Assembly (NCBI GenBank): GCA_036558265.1
Contig: DATBFY010000295.1
Location: forward strand, 1-8,393
DNA from: RYN-433 sp036558265
Lineage (GTDB): Bacteria; Planctomycetota; Phycisphaerae; Tepidisphaerales; Tepidisphaeraceae
Length of the DNA stretch: 8,393 nt
Reading direction: 5' to 3'
The notes beneath the pieces were generated by a model, which saw nothing but the letters and a program-made list of their open reading frames with translations, had not been told where the DNA came from and made no database searches. Below, piece by piece: positions 1-7,438 of this stretch. Position 1 is the stretch's first letter. Every line of letters starts with the position of its first letter. The translations under genes and the position numbers were made by a program.

Positions 1-584
1 TTGGCGCTGCTGGCCAGCTCCGGGATGTCGATGACCGTCAGGTCGAAGTTGACGACCGACACCAGGTAGCCGGTCGTGTCCGCCGCGTACTTGCCATCTT
101 CCATCAGCCGCGACCCGGCGAAGATCCAGGTCATCGGGGGCATTTCCTTCTTGGTCTTGACGTTGCGCATCATGCGGTAGGCGGGCACATGGATGGTTTT
201 GCCGTCCTTGCCTTCCCACTCGCAGGAGATCTGCAGGGGAGGTCCGTGCGGTGGCAGCCACTTGTCGGCCGCCTTGGAGTAATGCACCGGTTCGCCCGGT
301 TGCAGCCCCAGCATCAAGAGACCCAGGTGGACGTGCGAGGGCCTGACCTCGCTGCGCAGCACCGCCTCGTGCTCGGCCGTGCCGGTCATGCAGCAGAAGA
401 ATTCGAGCGGCATCTGCGCATTGAGGGCCTGGGCCTCGATGCGGATCTGCCTCGCCTTCACATCCACGGACATGTGGGGCATCTTGGAGGCATCGGGCCT
501 GGCAGCCTGATCCTGGCCCCGGGCGCACAAGGCCAGCGCCATCCATGGGACAAGCACCCAGGTCGATCGGCGGAACTTCGGCAT
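1..584 (-). CDS. Exported YdjY-domain protein, 3' end cut by window edge
   Basis: The reading frame is open from an ATG at 584-582 to the left edge: 194 codons plus a partial one, so the C-terminus is missing. The ATG is preceded by AAGGAG (590-595) with a 5-base spacer, which fixes the start. Residues 1-23 form a signal peptide (Arg/Lys-rich start, hydrophobic VLVPWMALALCA, then polar QDQ), so the protein is probably secreted or periplasmic. The rest matches from memory the YdjY-type domain seen in many planctomycete exported proteins: the GTAEHEAVLR segment (residues 68-77), SHVHLGLLMLGLQPGEPV (83-100), WIFAGS (153-158), and VNFDLTVIDIP (178-188) followed by ASSAN near the edge. The biochemical role of the domain is not known. 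It lies 63 bases downstream of the PilZ gene on the same strand and may be cotranscribed with it. The family call is fairly secure; function is open. Confidence 0.82.
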   Translation of the reverse strand, partial: MPKFRRSTWVLVPWMALALCARGQDQAARPDASKMPHMSVDVKARQIRIEAQALNAQMPLEFFCCMTGTAEHEAVLRSEVRPSHVHLGLLMLGLQPGEPVHYSKAADKWLPPHGPPLQISCEWEGKDGKTIHVPAYRMMRNVKTKKEMPPMTWIFAGSRLMEDGKYAADTTGYLVSVVNFDLTVIDIPELASSA

Positions 585-589
585 GAAAT

Positions 590-595
590 CTCCTT
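590..595 (-). promoter_or_regulatory. Ribosome binding site of the YdjY-domain gene
   Basis: AAGGAG on the minus strand, 5 bases before the ATG at 584. It is a near-ideal Shine-Dalgarno sequence and shows that this gene has its own translation start and does not depend on coupling to the upstream PilZ gene. Confidence 0.8.
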
Positions 596-645
596 GCGCG
601 TGCGACCCGATAGTCTATCCGCACAAGGAGCAGGGGGGTAGCGCG

Positions 646-663
646 CGTCAGCGCGGGCTGACG
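646..663 (-). repeat. Small hairpin across the PilZ gene stop codon
   Basis: CGTCAGC and GCTGACG form a perfect 7-bp stem around a 4-base loop (653-656). The stop codon (650-648) lies inside one arm. No T-run follows on the minus strand (the next bases are C-rich), so it does not look like an intrinsic terminator. It could be an mRNA 3'-end or intercistronic structure, or chance. Confidence 0.4.
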
Positions 664-1094
664 TCGAGGAAGTCGGGGTGGAAGCCGGGTTGCTCGCGGT
701 TGAAGTACATCGAGCCTTCAAACCAACCGCTGACGGCTTCGCGGCAGCGCAGCAGGGTGCAGTCGATGCTGACCGACTTGCCCTGCGGACTGGTGATCGT
801 CAGGATGCCGCCGTAGCCCAGCGGCAGGCGATGTCGAGTGACGAAGCCGAGCCCCTGGTGACTGACATCCCGGGTGTAGAGGGTCCACGGAGCCGTCTGG
901 GGGGTGTCACTGAAGAGCTTGAGGGTGGCTTCGACGCGGTAGCGGCGCCGTTGTTCCCTTCGGCGCGTGAGCCCGGAGAACTGTCCGGCCTCCAGGGCGG
1001 AGAGGATGAATTCGACCTCCGGGGGGAGGATCGCCGGCGCAACCGCCCCTCCGGGGGGCTGGCCAGGTGTCGCATTGTCGGTCAACAACGTCAT
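648..1094 (-). CDS. PilZ-domain protein (probable cyclic-di-GMP receptor)
   Basis: 148 residues from an ATG at 1094, preceded by GGAGG (1101-1105) with a 6-base spacer. The two PilZ ligand motifs are both visible: RxxxR in the basic run at residues 44-53 (best read as R49 to R53, before the first beta strand) and DxSxxG at residues 76-81 (D76, S78, G81). In the family these residues bind cyclic di-GMP. Length fits a single-domain PilZ protein with a 40-residue N-terminal tail rich in Pro, Gly and Ala. There is no signal peptide or membrane span, so it should be cytosolic. Such proteins usually transmit the second-messenger level to a partner in motility, exopolysaccharide or transcription; the partner cannot be named here. 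The YdjY-domain gene lies downstream on the same strand. The protein is probably ligand-competent because both motifs are intact, but this is inference. Confidence 0.85.
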   Translation of the reverse strand: MTLLTDNATPGQPPGGAVAPAILPPEVEFILSALEAGQFSGLTRRREQRRRYRVEATLKLFSDTPQTAPWTLYTRDVSHQGLGFVTRHRLPLGYGGILTITSPQGKSVSIDCTLLRCREAVSGWFEGSMYFNREQPGFHPDFLDVSPR

Positions 1095-1112
1095 CGCGAT
1101 CCTCCGATGGTT

Positions 1113-1128
1113 CTGCGGTCATCCGCAG
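1113..1128 (-). repeat. Hairpin in the leader of the PilZ gene (proximal)
   Basis: CTGCGG and CCGCAG form a perfect 6-bp stem with a 4-base loop (1119-1122), ending 7 bases before the GGAGG ribosome binding site of the PilZ gene. It would be in the 5' untranslated RNA if transcription starts further upstream. It is one of two adjacent perfect hairpins. Confidence 0.5.
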
Positions 1129-1136
1129 GCGCGGTA

Positions 1137-1154
1137 TGCCCGAAACGTCGGGCA
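1137..1154 (-). repeat. Hairpin in the leader of the PilZ gene (distal)
   Basis: TGCCCGA and TCGGGCA form a perfect 7-bp stem with a 4-base loop (1144-1147), 8 bases from the proximal hairpin. It may be RNA structure in the leader or a protein-binding dyad. No following T-run, so not a terminator. Confidence 0.5.
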
Positions 1155-1182
1155 GCAACCGCGGCGTCCCTGAACTACGATT

Positions 1183-1194
1183 CATCGATCGATG
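1183..1194. repeat. 12-bp perfect palindrome CATCGATCGATG
   Basis: A perfect 12-base palindrome without spacer, about 90 bases upstream of the PilZ gene start. It could be a dimeric-regulator site. No convincing sigma-70 promoter was found around it on the minus strand. Confidence 0.4.
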
Positions 1195-1262
1195 GAGCAA
1201 GTCCGATAGGCAAATTTACGGGTCGGCGATTTGACAATCTCACCTCATTTGCCCCGGTTCAC

Positions 1263-1344
1263 GTCCGACTTGTCGGACAGGGGTCGGACAAGCCTTGTTA
1301 TGGGACTCAAGTCCGGTAAAACAGGTGGCCGACAATAGTCGGAC
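1263..1344. promoter_or_regulatory. Cluster of GTCGGAC/GTCCGAC sites, candidate operator
   Basis: GTCGGAC occurs on the plus strand at 1272-1278, 1283-1289 and 1338-1344, and its reverse complement GTCCGAC at 1263-1269. The first two make a perfect dyad with a 2-base centre (1263-1278). CCGAC and GTCGG make a second dyad (1329-1342, 4-base centre), and GGACT/AGTCC a third (1303-1314). The three plus-strand copies start 11 and 55 bases apart. The cluster brackets the promoter candidate at 1295-1322 and sits directly upstream of the helix-turn-helix gene, so autoregulation is the simplest reading. One more GTCGGAC lies inside that gene at 1592-1598. Confidence 0.6.
1295..1322 (+). promoter_or_regulatory. 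Candidate sigma-70-type promoter for the 1413 gene
   Basis: TTGTTA (1295-1300, 4 of 6 to consensus) and TAAAAC (1317-1322, 4 of 6) with a 16-base spacer. A start near 1329 would leave a leader of roughly 85 bases. It is embedded in the GTCGGAC cluster, with sites on both sides, which supports a regulated promoter; the match itself is only moderate. Confidence 0.4.
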
Positions 1345-1412
1345 GGACCCGACCTGGGCGATCGGCGGAGCCGGTCGCGCGCACGGATGCTGAGATAAGT
1401 AAGGAGACGCCC

Positions 1413-2087
1413 ATGGCTTACGCCTGGCAGAGCGTGGAAGAAGCTGCCGTCACGCTGGGGATTTCCACCCGCACGTTGCACCGCCGCATCAGCAAGGGAG
1501 AGGTCGAGACGCGCCTGGAGGACGGCAGACGCGAAGTGCTGGTTTGTCTGCCCGATCCCGAGCCGGAACTGCCACCCGAGGCGGTGGATGTGTCGGACGG
1601 CGTGTCTGCCCAACCGGCCCCATCCGTGTCCGGCGACCACAGCACGGCCATCATCCTGGCGGAGAAAGAGATCCAGCTCGCCAACGAGAAGGTTCGCCGC
1701 ACCGAGCTGGCCTTGGCCGCGTTTCAGCACACTTCTACGTTGTTGCAGAAGGAAGCCACGCGGACGCGGATGTCGGCGCGCTGCGCCTGGGCTGCGGTGG
1801 CGGTGCTGTCGGTCGGGGTTTACGTGGCGGTGGGGTGGACGGCGTCGAAGGTCACCGAATTCCGGGCGAATAACGCCAACCTGACCCAGCAGCTTCGGCA
1901 GGCGAGCGACGTGGCGGAACAGAAGACCGCCGACGCGGAACGGTATCGGGATGAGCGCGATAAGGCGCGCGAGGCGGCCGCAAGATCGGATGGGGAACTG
2001 TCCGCCACCAAGGCGTCCCTGGTGCGCAAGCCCGCGACGCAACCGACGTTGCTGGAGAAGATCGGGTTGGTGCGGTCGGCGGATTGA
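1413..2087 (+). CDS. Membrane-anchored HTH protein with coiled coils
   Basis: 224 residues from an ATG with AAGGAG (1401-1406) 6 bases upstream. Residues 5-45 look like a MerR/excisionase-type helix-turn-helix: VEEAAVTLGISTRTLHRRI followed by a short basic wing (EDGRREVLV). A Pro/Glu-rich linker (48-75) leads to a heptad-like helix (about 80-118, rich in Glu, Lys, Leu), then one membrane span (about 123-145, AWAAVAVLSVGVYVAVGW). Lys/Arg before the span place the HTH side in the cytoplasm. Residues 150-205 are a second, highly charged coiled coil, predicted outside the membrane. The architecture suggests a membrane-tethered DNA-binding protein, comparable in layout but not homologous to ToxR/CadC-type one-component regulators. 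It precedes the PSCyt1-DUF1549-DUF1553 gene by 71 bases and may be in its operon. Target sites may be the GTCGGAC cluster upstream (inference). It is not a recognised named family; the HTH could instead serve nucleoid or plasmid-like anchoring. Confidence 0.75.
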   Translation: MAYAWQSVEEAAVTLGISTRTLHRRISKGEVETRLEDGRREVLVCLPDPEPELPPEAVDVSDGVSAQPAPSVSGDHSTAIILAEKEIQLANEKVRRTELALAAFQHTSTLLQKEATRTRMSARCAWAAVAVLSVGVYVAVGWTASKVTEFRANNANLTQQLRQASDVAEQKTADAERYRDERDKAREAAARSDGELSATKASLVRKPATQPTLLEKIGLVRSAD

Positions 2088-2146
2088 GCGGGCGAAACCG
2101 CAGGCGACTTCTCAACGGATGGGCGAAGCCGGCGCTACTATGCGTT

Positions 2147-2154
2147 GAGGAAGG
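2147..2154 (+). promoter_or_regulatory. Ribosome binding site choosing the 2159 start
   Basis: GAGGAAGG lies 4 bases before ATG 2159 (the GAGG core is 8 bases away). It favours this ATG, which also begins a normal signal peptide, over the in-frame TTG at 2084 that overlaps the previous gene's stop. Confidence 0.65.
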
Positions 2155-2158
2155 TCGC

Positions 2159-4819
<2,661 letters not shown>

Positions 4820-4831
4820 ACTCAGCAGGAC

Positions 4832-4931
4832 GGTGACCCACCGCTTTAGCGGTGGGGGCGCGAATCGACCTGCACGGCGCTTCGATTCGCGCCCCCATCC
4901 TTAAAAGGATGGGCCACCCTGTGAGGTGACC
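4832..4931. repeat. Three-hairpin palindromic element between flanking GGTGACC copies
   Basis: About 100 bases fill almost the whole gap between two genes. Hairpin 1: CCCACCGCT/AGCGGTGGG (4837-4845 and 4848-4856). Hairpin 2: a perfect 16-bp stem (4853-4868 and 4882-4897, core GCGCGAATCGA) with a 13-base loop. Hairpin 3: CCCATCCTT/AAGGATGGG (4894-4902 and 4905-4913). Neighbouring stems share 3 to 4 bases, so not all can be full length at once. The heptamer GGTGACC occurs directly at both ends (4832-4838 and 4925-4931); it may be a target duplication or part of the element. The form resembles dispersed palindromic (REP/MITE-like) elements, and I recall similar CCCACCGCTAAAGCGGTGGG motifs in planctomycete genomes, unverified. 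No T-run follows any stem, so it is not a normal terminator; it may stabilise or process mRNA. Confidence 0.75.
4923..4928 (+). promoter_or_regulatory. Ribosome binding site of the DUF1501 gene, inside the palindromic element
   Basis: GAGGTG with a 4-base spacer to ATG 4933 (GAGG core 6 bases away). It overlaps the right-hand GGTGACC copy (4925-4931), so the element supplies part of the translation signal. Confidence 0.6.
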
Positions 4932-4932
4932 G

Positions 4933-6384
4933 ATGACATCCAATGGTCTCTGCAACACCCGCCGCCACTTCCTCCAGCAGGGGACGATGGGAATCGGAGC
5001 CGTCGCACTGGCGTGGCTCTTGAAGCAGGAGAAGCTCCTCGCCGAAGCCCCCGTCATGCCCGAGCTGGAAGTGCGCAAGTACGACCTCACGCCCAAGCCG
5101 CCCGTGCTCAAGGCCCGTGCCCGCGCGATGATCTCCCTCTTCATGGTCGGCGGGCCAAGCCAGATGGACCTCTTCGATCCCAAGCCGGCGCTCGACAAAT
5201 ACGATGGCAAGCCCTTCCCCGGTGAGATCAAGTACGACAACGTCGCCCAGGCCAGCTCGAAGGTGCTCGCCAGCCCATGGAAGTTTTCTCGTCACGAGCA
5301 GTGCGGGATGGAATTGTCGGAGTTGCTACCGTGGCTCGGCAAGGCGGCCGACCACATCACCCTCGTCCGCTCGATGCACACGGGGGTGAACAATCACGGG
5401 CAGTCGGTTTACGCGCTGAACACCGGCCGGCCGATCGGCGGCAGGCCCGCGCTGGGAAGCTGGATCACCTACGGCCTGGGCAGCGAAAGCCAGAACCTGC
5501 CCGCCTTCGTCGCGCTCACCCACCCGCACGGCATGCCGCTGCTGGGCGGCGAGAACTGGAGCAACGCCTGGCTGCCCTCAGCCTACCAGGGCACGCTGGT
5601 CCGCCCCACCGAGCCGCACATCCTCAACCTCGATCCGCCGGCCCAGCTCCGGGGCGACCCGCAGCGAAGCCAGCTCGCCTTTTTGCGCAAGCTCGACCAG
5701 GAACACGCCGACAAACGTCCGGGCGAATCGGATCTGGAGGCGCGCATCGCCAGTTTTGAATTGGCCGCCCGCATGCAGACCGCCGCCAAAGAGGCGCTCG
5801 ACATCTCCACCGAGAGCGACGCGACCAAGCGCCTCTACGGCATCGACAACCCGGTCACGAAGGACTACGCCACCCGCTGCCTGATCGCCCGTCGCCTGGT
5901 CGAGCGCGGCGTGCGCTTCGTGCAGGTCTTCAACAACGGCCAGACCTGGGATCACCACGATCACCTGGTCTCGGCGCTGCCGGCACGTTGTGCCGAGATC
6001 GACCAGCCCGCCGCCGCCCTGGTGATGGACCTGGCGAGCCGCGGGATGCTCGATGAAACGGTCGTCCATTTCGGCGGGGAGATGGGCCGGCTACCGGTGA
6101 TCCAGAACGACGCCGGCCGGGACAAGGTCGGGCGCGATCACAACACCTACGGCTTTTCGATGTGGCTCGCCGGCGGCGGGTTCAAGGGCGGGTATGTTCA
6201 CGGTGAGACGGACGAGTTCGGGCATAGGGCGGTGAAGGATGTCGTCAATCATTTCGATTATCACGCGACGCTGCTGAACCTGTTCGGGCTGGATCACGAG
6301 AGACTCGTGTATAAGCGGAACGGGCAGAAGTTGACGTTGACGGATGGGCAGGTGGCGCGGGTGGTGAGGGAGTTGTTGGCGTAA
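4933..6384 (+). CDS. DUF1501 protein, Tat-exported, alkaline phosphatase/sulfatase-like fold family
   Basis: 483 residues, a typical length. The N-terminus carries a twin-arginine signal (TRRHFLQ, R10-R11) followed by a hydrophobic stretch (GIGAVALAWLL), so folded export by Tat is expected. The DUF1501 hallmarks follow: LFMVGGPSQMDLFDPKP (69-85), VRSMHTGVNNHGQS (145-158), LYGIDNP (301-307), CLIARRLVERGVRFVQVF (316-333), WDHHDHL (339-345), FGGEMGRLP (380-388), GRDHN (400-404) and NHFDYHATLL (439-448). The His/Asp-rich motifs are compatible with metal binding, as in the alkaline phosphatase superfamily to which the family has been related. The true substrate is unknown. Partnering with the upstream PSCyt1-DUF1549-DUF1553 gene is the standard planctomycete arrangement and suggests a shared extracytoplasmic process. 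The last 67 codons favour G at the third position (about 40 of 67) and include AGG/AGA, unlike the C-rich middle of the gene. The stop is one base before the next start. Confidence 0.93.
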   Translation: MTSNGLCNTRRHFLQQGTMGIGAVALAWLLKQEKLLAEAPVMPELEVRKYDLTPKPPVLKARARAMISLFMVGGPSQMDLFDPKPALDKYDGKPFPGEIKYDNVAQASSKVLASPWKFSRHEQCGMELSELLPWLGKAADHITLVRSMHTGVNNHGQSVYALNTGRPIGGRPALGSWITYGLGSESQNLPAFVALTHPHGMPLLGGENWSNAWLPSAYQGTLVRPTEPHILNLDPPAQLRGDPQRSQLAFLRKLDQEHADKRPGESDLEARIASFELAARMQTAAKEALDISTESDATKRLYGIDNPVTKDYATRCLIARRLVERGVRFVQVFNNGQTWDHHDHLVSALPARCAEIDQPAAALVMDLASRGMLDETVVHFGGEMGRLPVIQNDAGRDKVGRDHNTYGFSMWLAGGGFKGGYVHGETDEFGHRAVKDVVNHFDYHATLLNLFGLDHERLVYKRNGQKLTLTDGQVARVVRELLA

Positions 6385-6385
6385 A

Positions 6386-6718
6386 ATGTTCGCGAAGTTC
6401 TTGCAGACCTGCTACGTGAACGGCGGCACGGACCTCGTCCTCGCGCCCGGCGTCGCGCCGTTGATGCGCCGTGACGGCGGATGGCATCGGCTTGAGATTC
6501 CGCCCCTCGGCCCCGACGACATCAAGAAGATTGCGGCCGATCTCTTGTACGCACAACCCTTCGCTCGAAACCGAACCTACGCGTTCGTGGACTTCGCGTA
6601 TGCCGATCTGGCCCGCTTCCGCGCGACGGCGTTCGACTACCCGGACACCAGTGTGGTGGTCATCACGCGTATCGATGCTCCGCCCGGCACAGTGGGGCGC
6701 CAGGGGGTTTCTGGCTAA
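6386..6718 (+). CDS. Orphan PilT N-terminal-like domain, no ATPase domain
   Basis: 110 residues from an ATG one base after the DUF1501 stop. The only purine-rich upstream site (GAGGGAG, 6366-6372) is 13 bases away, so translation probably depends on coupling. Residues 4-96 align by eye with the N-terminal PAS-like domain of the type IV pilus retraction ATPase PilT: GGTDLVLAPGVAPLMRRDGGWHRL resembles the ASDLHLSAGLPPMIRVDGDVRRL segment (shown here in part), IPPLGPDDI the PPLEHKQV segment, and VDFAYADLARFRATAF the ETDFSF...ARFRVNAF segment. In PilT this domain is followed by the Walker A/B motor domain, which is absent here and in all three downstream frames. The tail from residue 97 (DAPPGTVGRQGVSG) is unlike PilT and ends about 27 bases before the inverted-repeat region. 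It is either a stand-alone domain or a remnant of a longer gene cut by the repeat. Function unknown. Confidence 0.6.
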   Translation: MFAKFLQTCYVNGGTDLVLAPGVAPLMRRDGGWHRLEIPPLGPDDIKKIAADLLYAQPFARNRTYAFVDFAYADLARFRATAFDYPDTSVVVITRIDAPPGTVGRQGVSG

Positions 6719-6745
6719 AGTACCGAGCTCCGCCGTGATCCGGTC

Positions 6746-6926
6746 CCCTCTCCCGAACGCGACCCTGGGCGTGTTTCGCCGACACGTTCAACGCGTCTGG
6801 GAGAGGGCTAGGATGAGGGCAAGTCCGAGACACCAGCCCGCATCCGACACTGCCCTCACCCCAACCCTCGCCCACGGGCGTTACGCAAGTGAGCTTTCCG
6901 CGCCCAAGGTCGCCCGCGGGAGAGGG
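6746..6926. repeat. Composite inverted repeat built on CCCTCTCCC/GGGAGAGGG
   Basis: CCCTCTCCC (6746-6754) pairs with GGGAGAGGG (6799-6807) across 44 bases. CCCTCGCCC (6865-6873) pairs with GGGAGAGGG (6918-6926) across another 44 bases. The two halves are themselves inverted: 6799-6821 and 6851-6873 are complementary at 19 of 23 positions, with 29 bases between them. The second 44-base spacer also starts and ends with a GGGCG/CGCCC pair. There is no coding frame with recognisable content. Repeats with a GGGAGAGGG-TAGGGTGAGGG core are, from memory, common dispersed intergenic elements in bacteria; copy number here cannot be seen. It explains most of the gene-free stretch after the PilT-like gene. 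Bases 6927-6990 show nothing further that I can identify. Confidence 0.7.
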
Positions 6927-6993
6927 AGAACGAGGCCGCCCGCAAACGCCAACTCAGGCCGCCATCACACCTTGCGCGCCGAACTGCCTTCCC

Positions 6994-7022
6994 TTGCCTA
7001 CCGTATTACTCGCTGCTACCAT
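6994..7022 (+). promoter_or_regulatory. Candidate sigma-70-type promoter for rpmE
   Basis: TTGCCT (6994-6999, 4 of 6) and TACCAT (7017-7022, 4 of 6) with the ideal 17-base spacer. A start near 7029 would give a leader of roughly 88 bases before the rpmE ATG. Position and orientation fit; the match is moderate. Confidence 0.45.
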
Positions 7023-7052
7023 GCGTGGCTCGCATTTTCGAAAGACAATTGG

Positions 7053-7098
7053 ACGTCCGGCTGACGACGCGGACTGATGTCTGCTTCGCACGTCCGGC
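7053..7098 (+). repeat. Two direct copies of ACGTCCGGC in the rpmE leader
   Basis: ACGTCCGGC at 7053-7061 and 7090-7098, 37 bases apart start to start. Both would lie in the mRNA leader if transcription starts near 7029. This could be a regulatory site or chance in GC-rich DNA. Confidence 0.3.
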
Positions 7099-7102
7099 GG
7101 TT

Positions 7103-7107
7103 AGGAG
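7103..7107 (+). promoter_or_regulatory. Ribosome binding site fixing the rpmE start
   Basis: AGGAG, 9 bases before ATG 7117. It directly abuts the in-frame TTG at 7108, which therefore cannot be the start. Confidence 0.75.
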
Positions 7108-7116
7108 TTGGCGATC

Positions 7117-7374
7117 ATGAAGGCGAAGACCCATCCCAAGTATCAGACCTGCACGGTGCACTGTGCGTGCGGCAACACGTTCACCACCCGCAGCGTGCTG
7201 AGCAAGATCAACGTCGATATCTGCTCGGCCTGCCATCCGTTCTTCACCGGCAAGCAGAAGTTCGTGGACACGGCCGGCCGCGTCGAGCGCTTCAGCAAGA
7301 AGTTCGGCGGGACGTACAGCTTCCAGAAGACGTCGGGGCCGGCCAAGCCGGCGGCCGCCGGCGCTGCCAAGTAA
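7117..7374 (+). CDS. rpmE: 50S ribosomal protein L31 (bL31), zinc-binding form
   Basis: 85 residues from ATG 7117. bL31 is a small protein of the large ribosomal subunit that contributes to the bridge between subunits. The sequence follows the family closely: MKAKTHPKY at the N-terminus, CACGN (C16 and C18), VDICSACHPFFTGKQKFVD (C36 and C39) and GRVERFSKKF. The four cysteines (CxC plus CxxC) are the zinc-binding set of the C+ type, so this is not the zinc-independent paralogue made under zinc starvation. The last 20 residues (from TYSFQ to an Ala/Pro/Lys-rich end) extend beyond the E. coli-length protein; such tails vary among species. It stands alone, with its own promoter candidate and a strong terminator immediately downstream. 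Confidence 0.97.
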   Translation: MKAKTHPKYQTCTVHCACGNTFTTRSVLSKINVDICSACHPFFTGKQKFVDTAGRVERFSKKFGGTYSFQKTSGPAKPAAAGAAK

Positions 7375-7393
7375 ACTCGCCCGCAAATTGATT

Positions 7394-7432
7394 CAAACCA
7401 CCGTCGTCCCATCGGGACGACGGTGGTTTTTT
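7394..7432 (+). terminator. Strong intrinsic terminator after rpmE, probably bidirectional
   Basis: ACCACCGTCGTCCC (7397-7410) and GGGACGACGGTGGT (7414-7427) form a perfect 14-bp stem, extendable by A-T pairs, with a 3-base loop, followed by a run of six T (7427-7432). It begins 20 bases after the rpmE stop. On the minus strand the stem is followed by TTTGAAT, a weaker T-run, so it can also serve the convergent gene that ends at 7439. Confidence 0.93.
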
Positions 7433-7438
7433 GCGCGC

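Noticed and set aside
1231..1236. Perfect TTGACA as a -35 box for the HTH gene
   Set aside because: No acceptable -10 element lies 16 to 18 bases downstream; the bases there are GC-rich.
678..1319. 213-codon plus-strand frame opposite the PilZ gene
   Set aside because: The PilZ motifs and ribosome binding site on the minus strand explain the region; the plus-strand product has no recognisable features.
1245..2042. 265-codon minus-strand frame opposite the HTH gene and its promoter region
   Set aside because: Its Arg-rich translation has no motif, and it overlaps the operator cluster and a gene with a good ribosome binding site on the other strand.
2084..2158. TTG at 2084 as the start of the PSCyt1 gene, overlapping the previous stop
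   Set aside because: It would put 25 Arg-rich residues before a normal signal peptide; ATG 2159 has a ribosome binding site and begins that signal peptide.
4837..4913. Hairpins after the PSCyt1 gene as an intrinsic terminator
   Set aside because: None is followed by a T-run on either strand, and the downstream gene is the expected operon partner.
7108..7116. TTG at 7108 as the rpmE start
   Set aside because: It directly follows the AGGAG with no spacer; ATG 7117 gives the family's usual MKxxxHPKY beginning.
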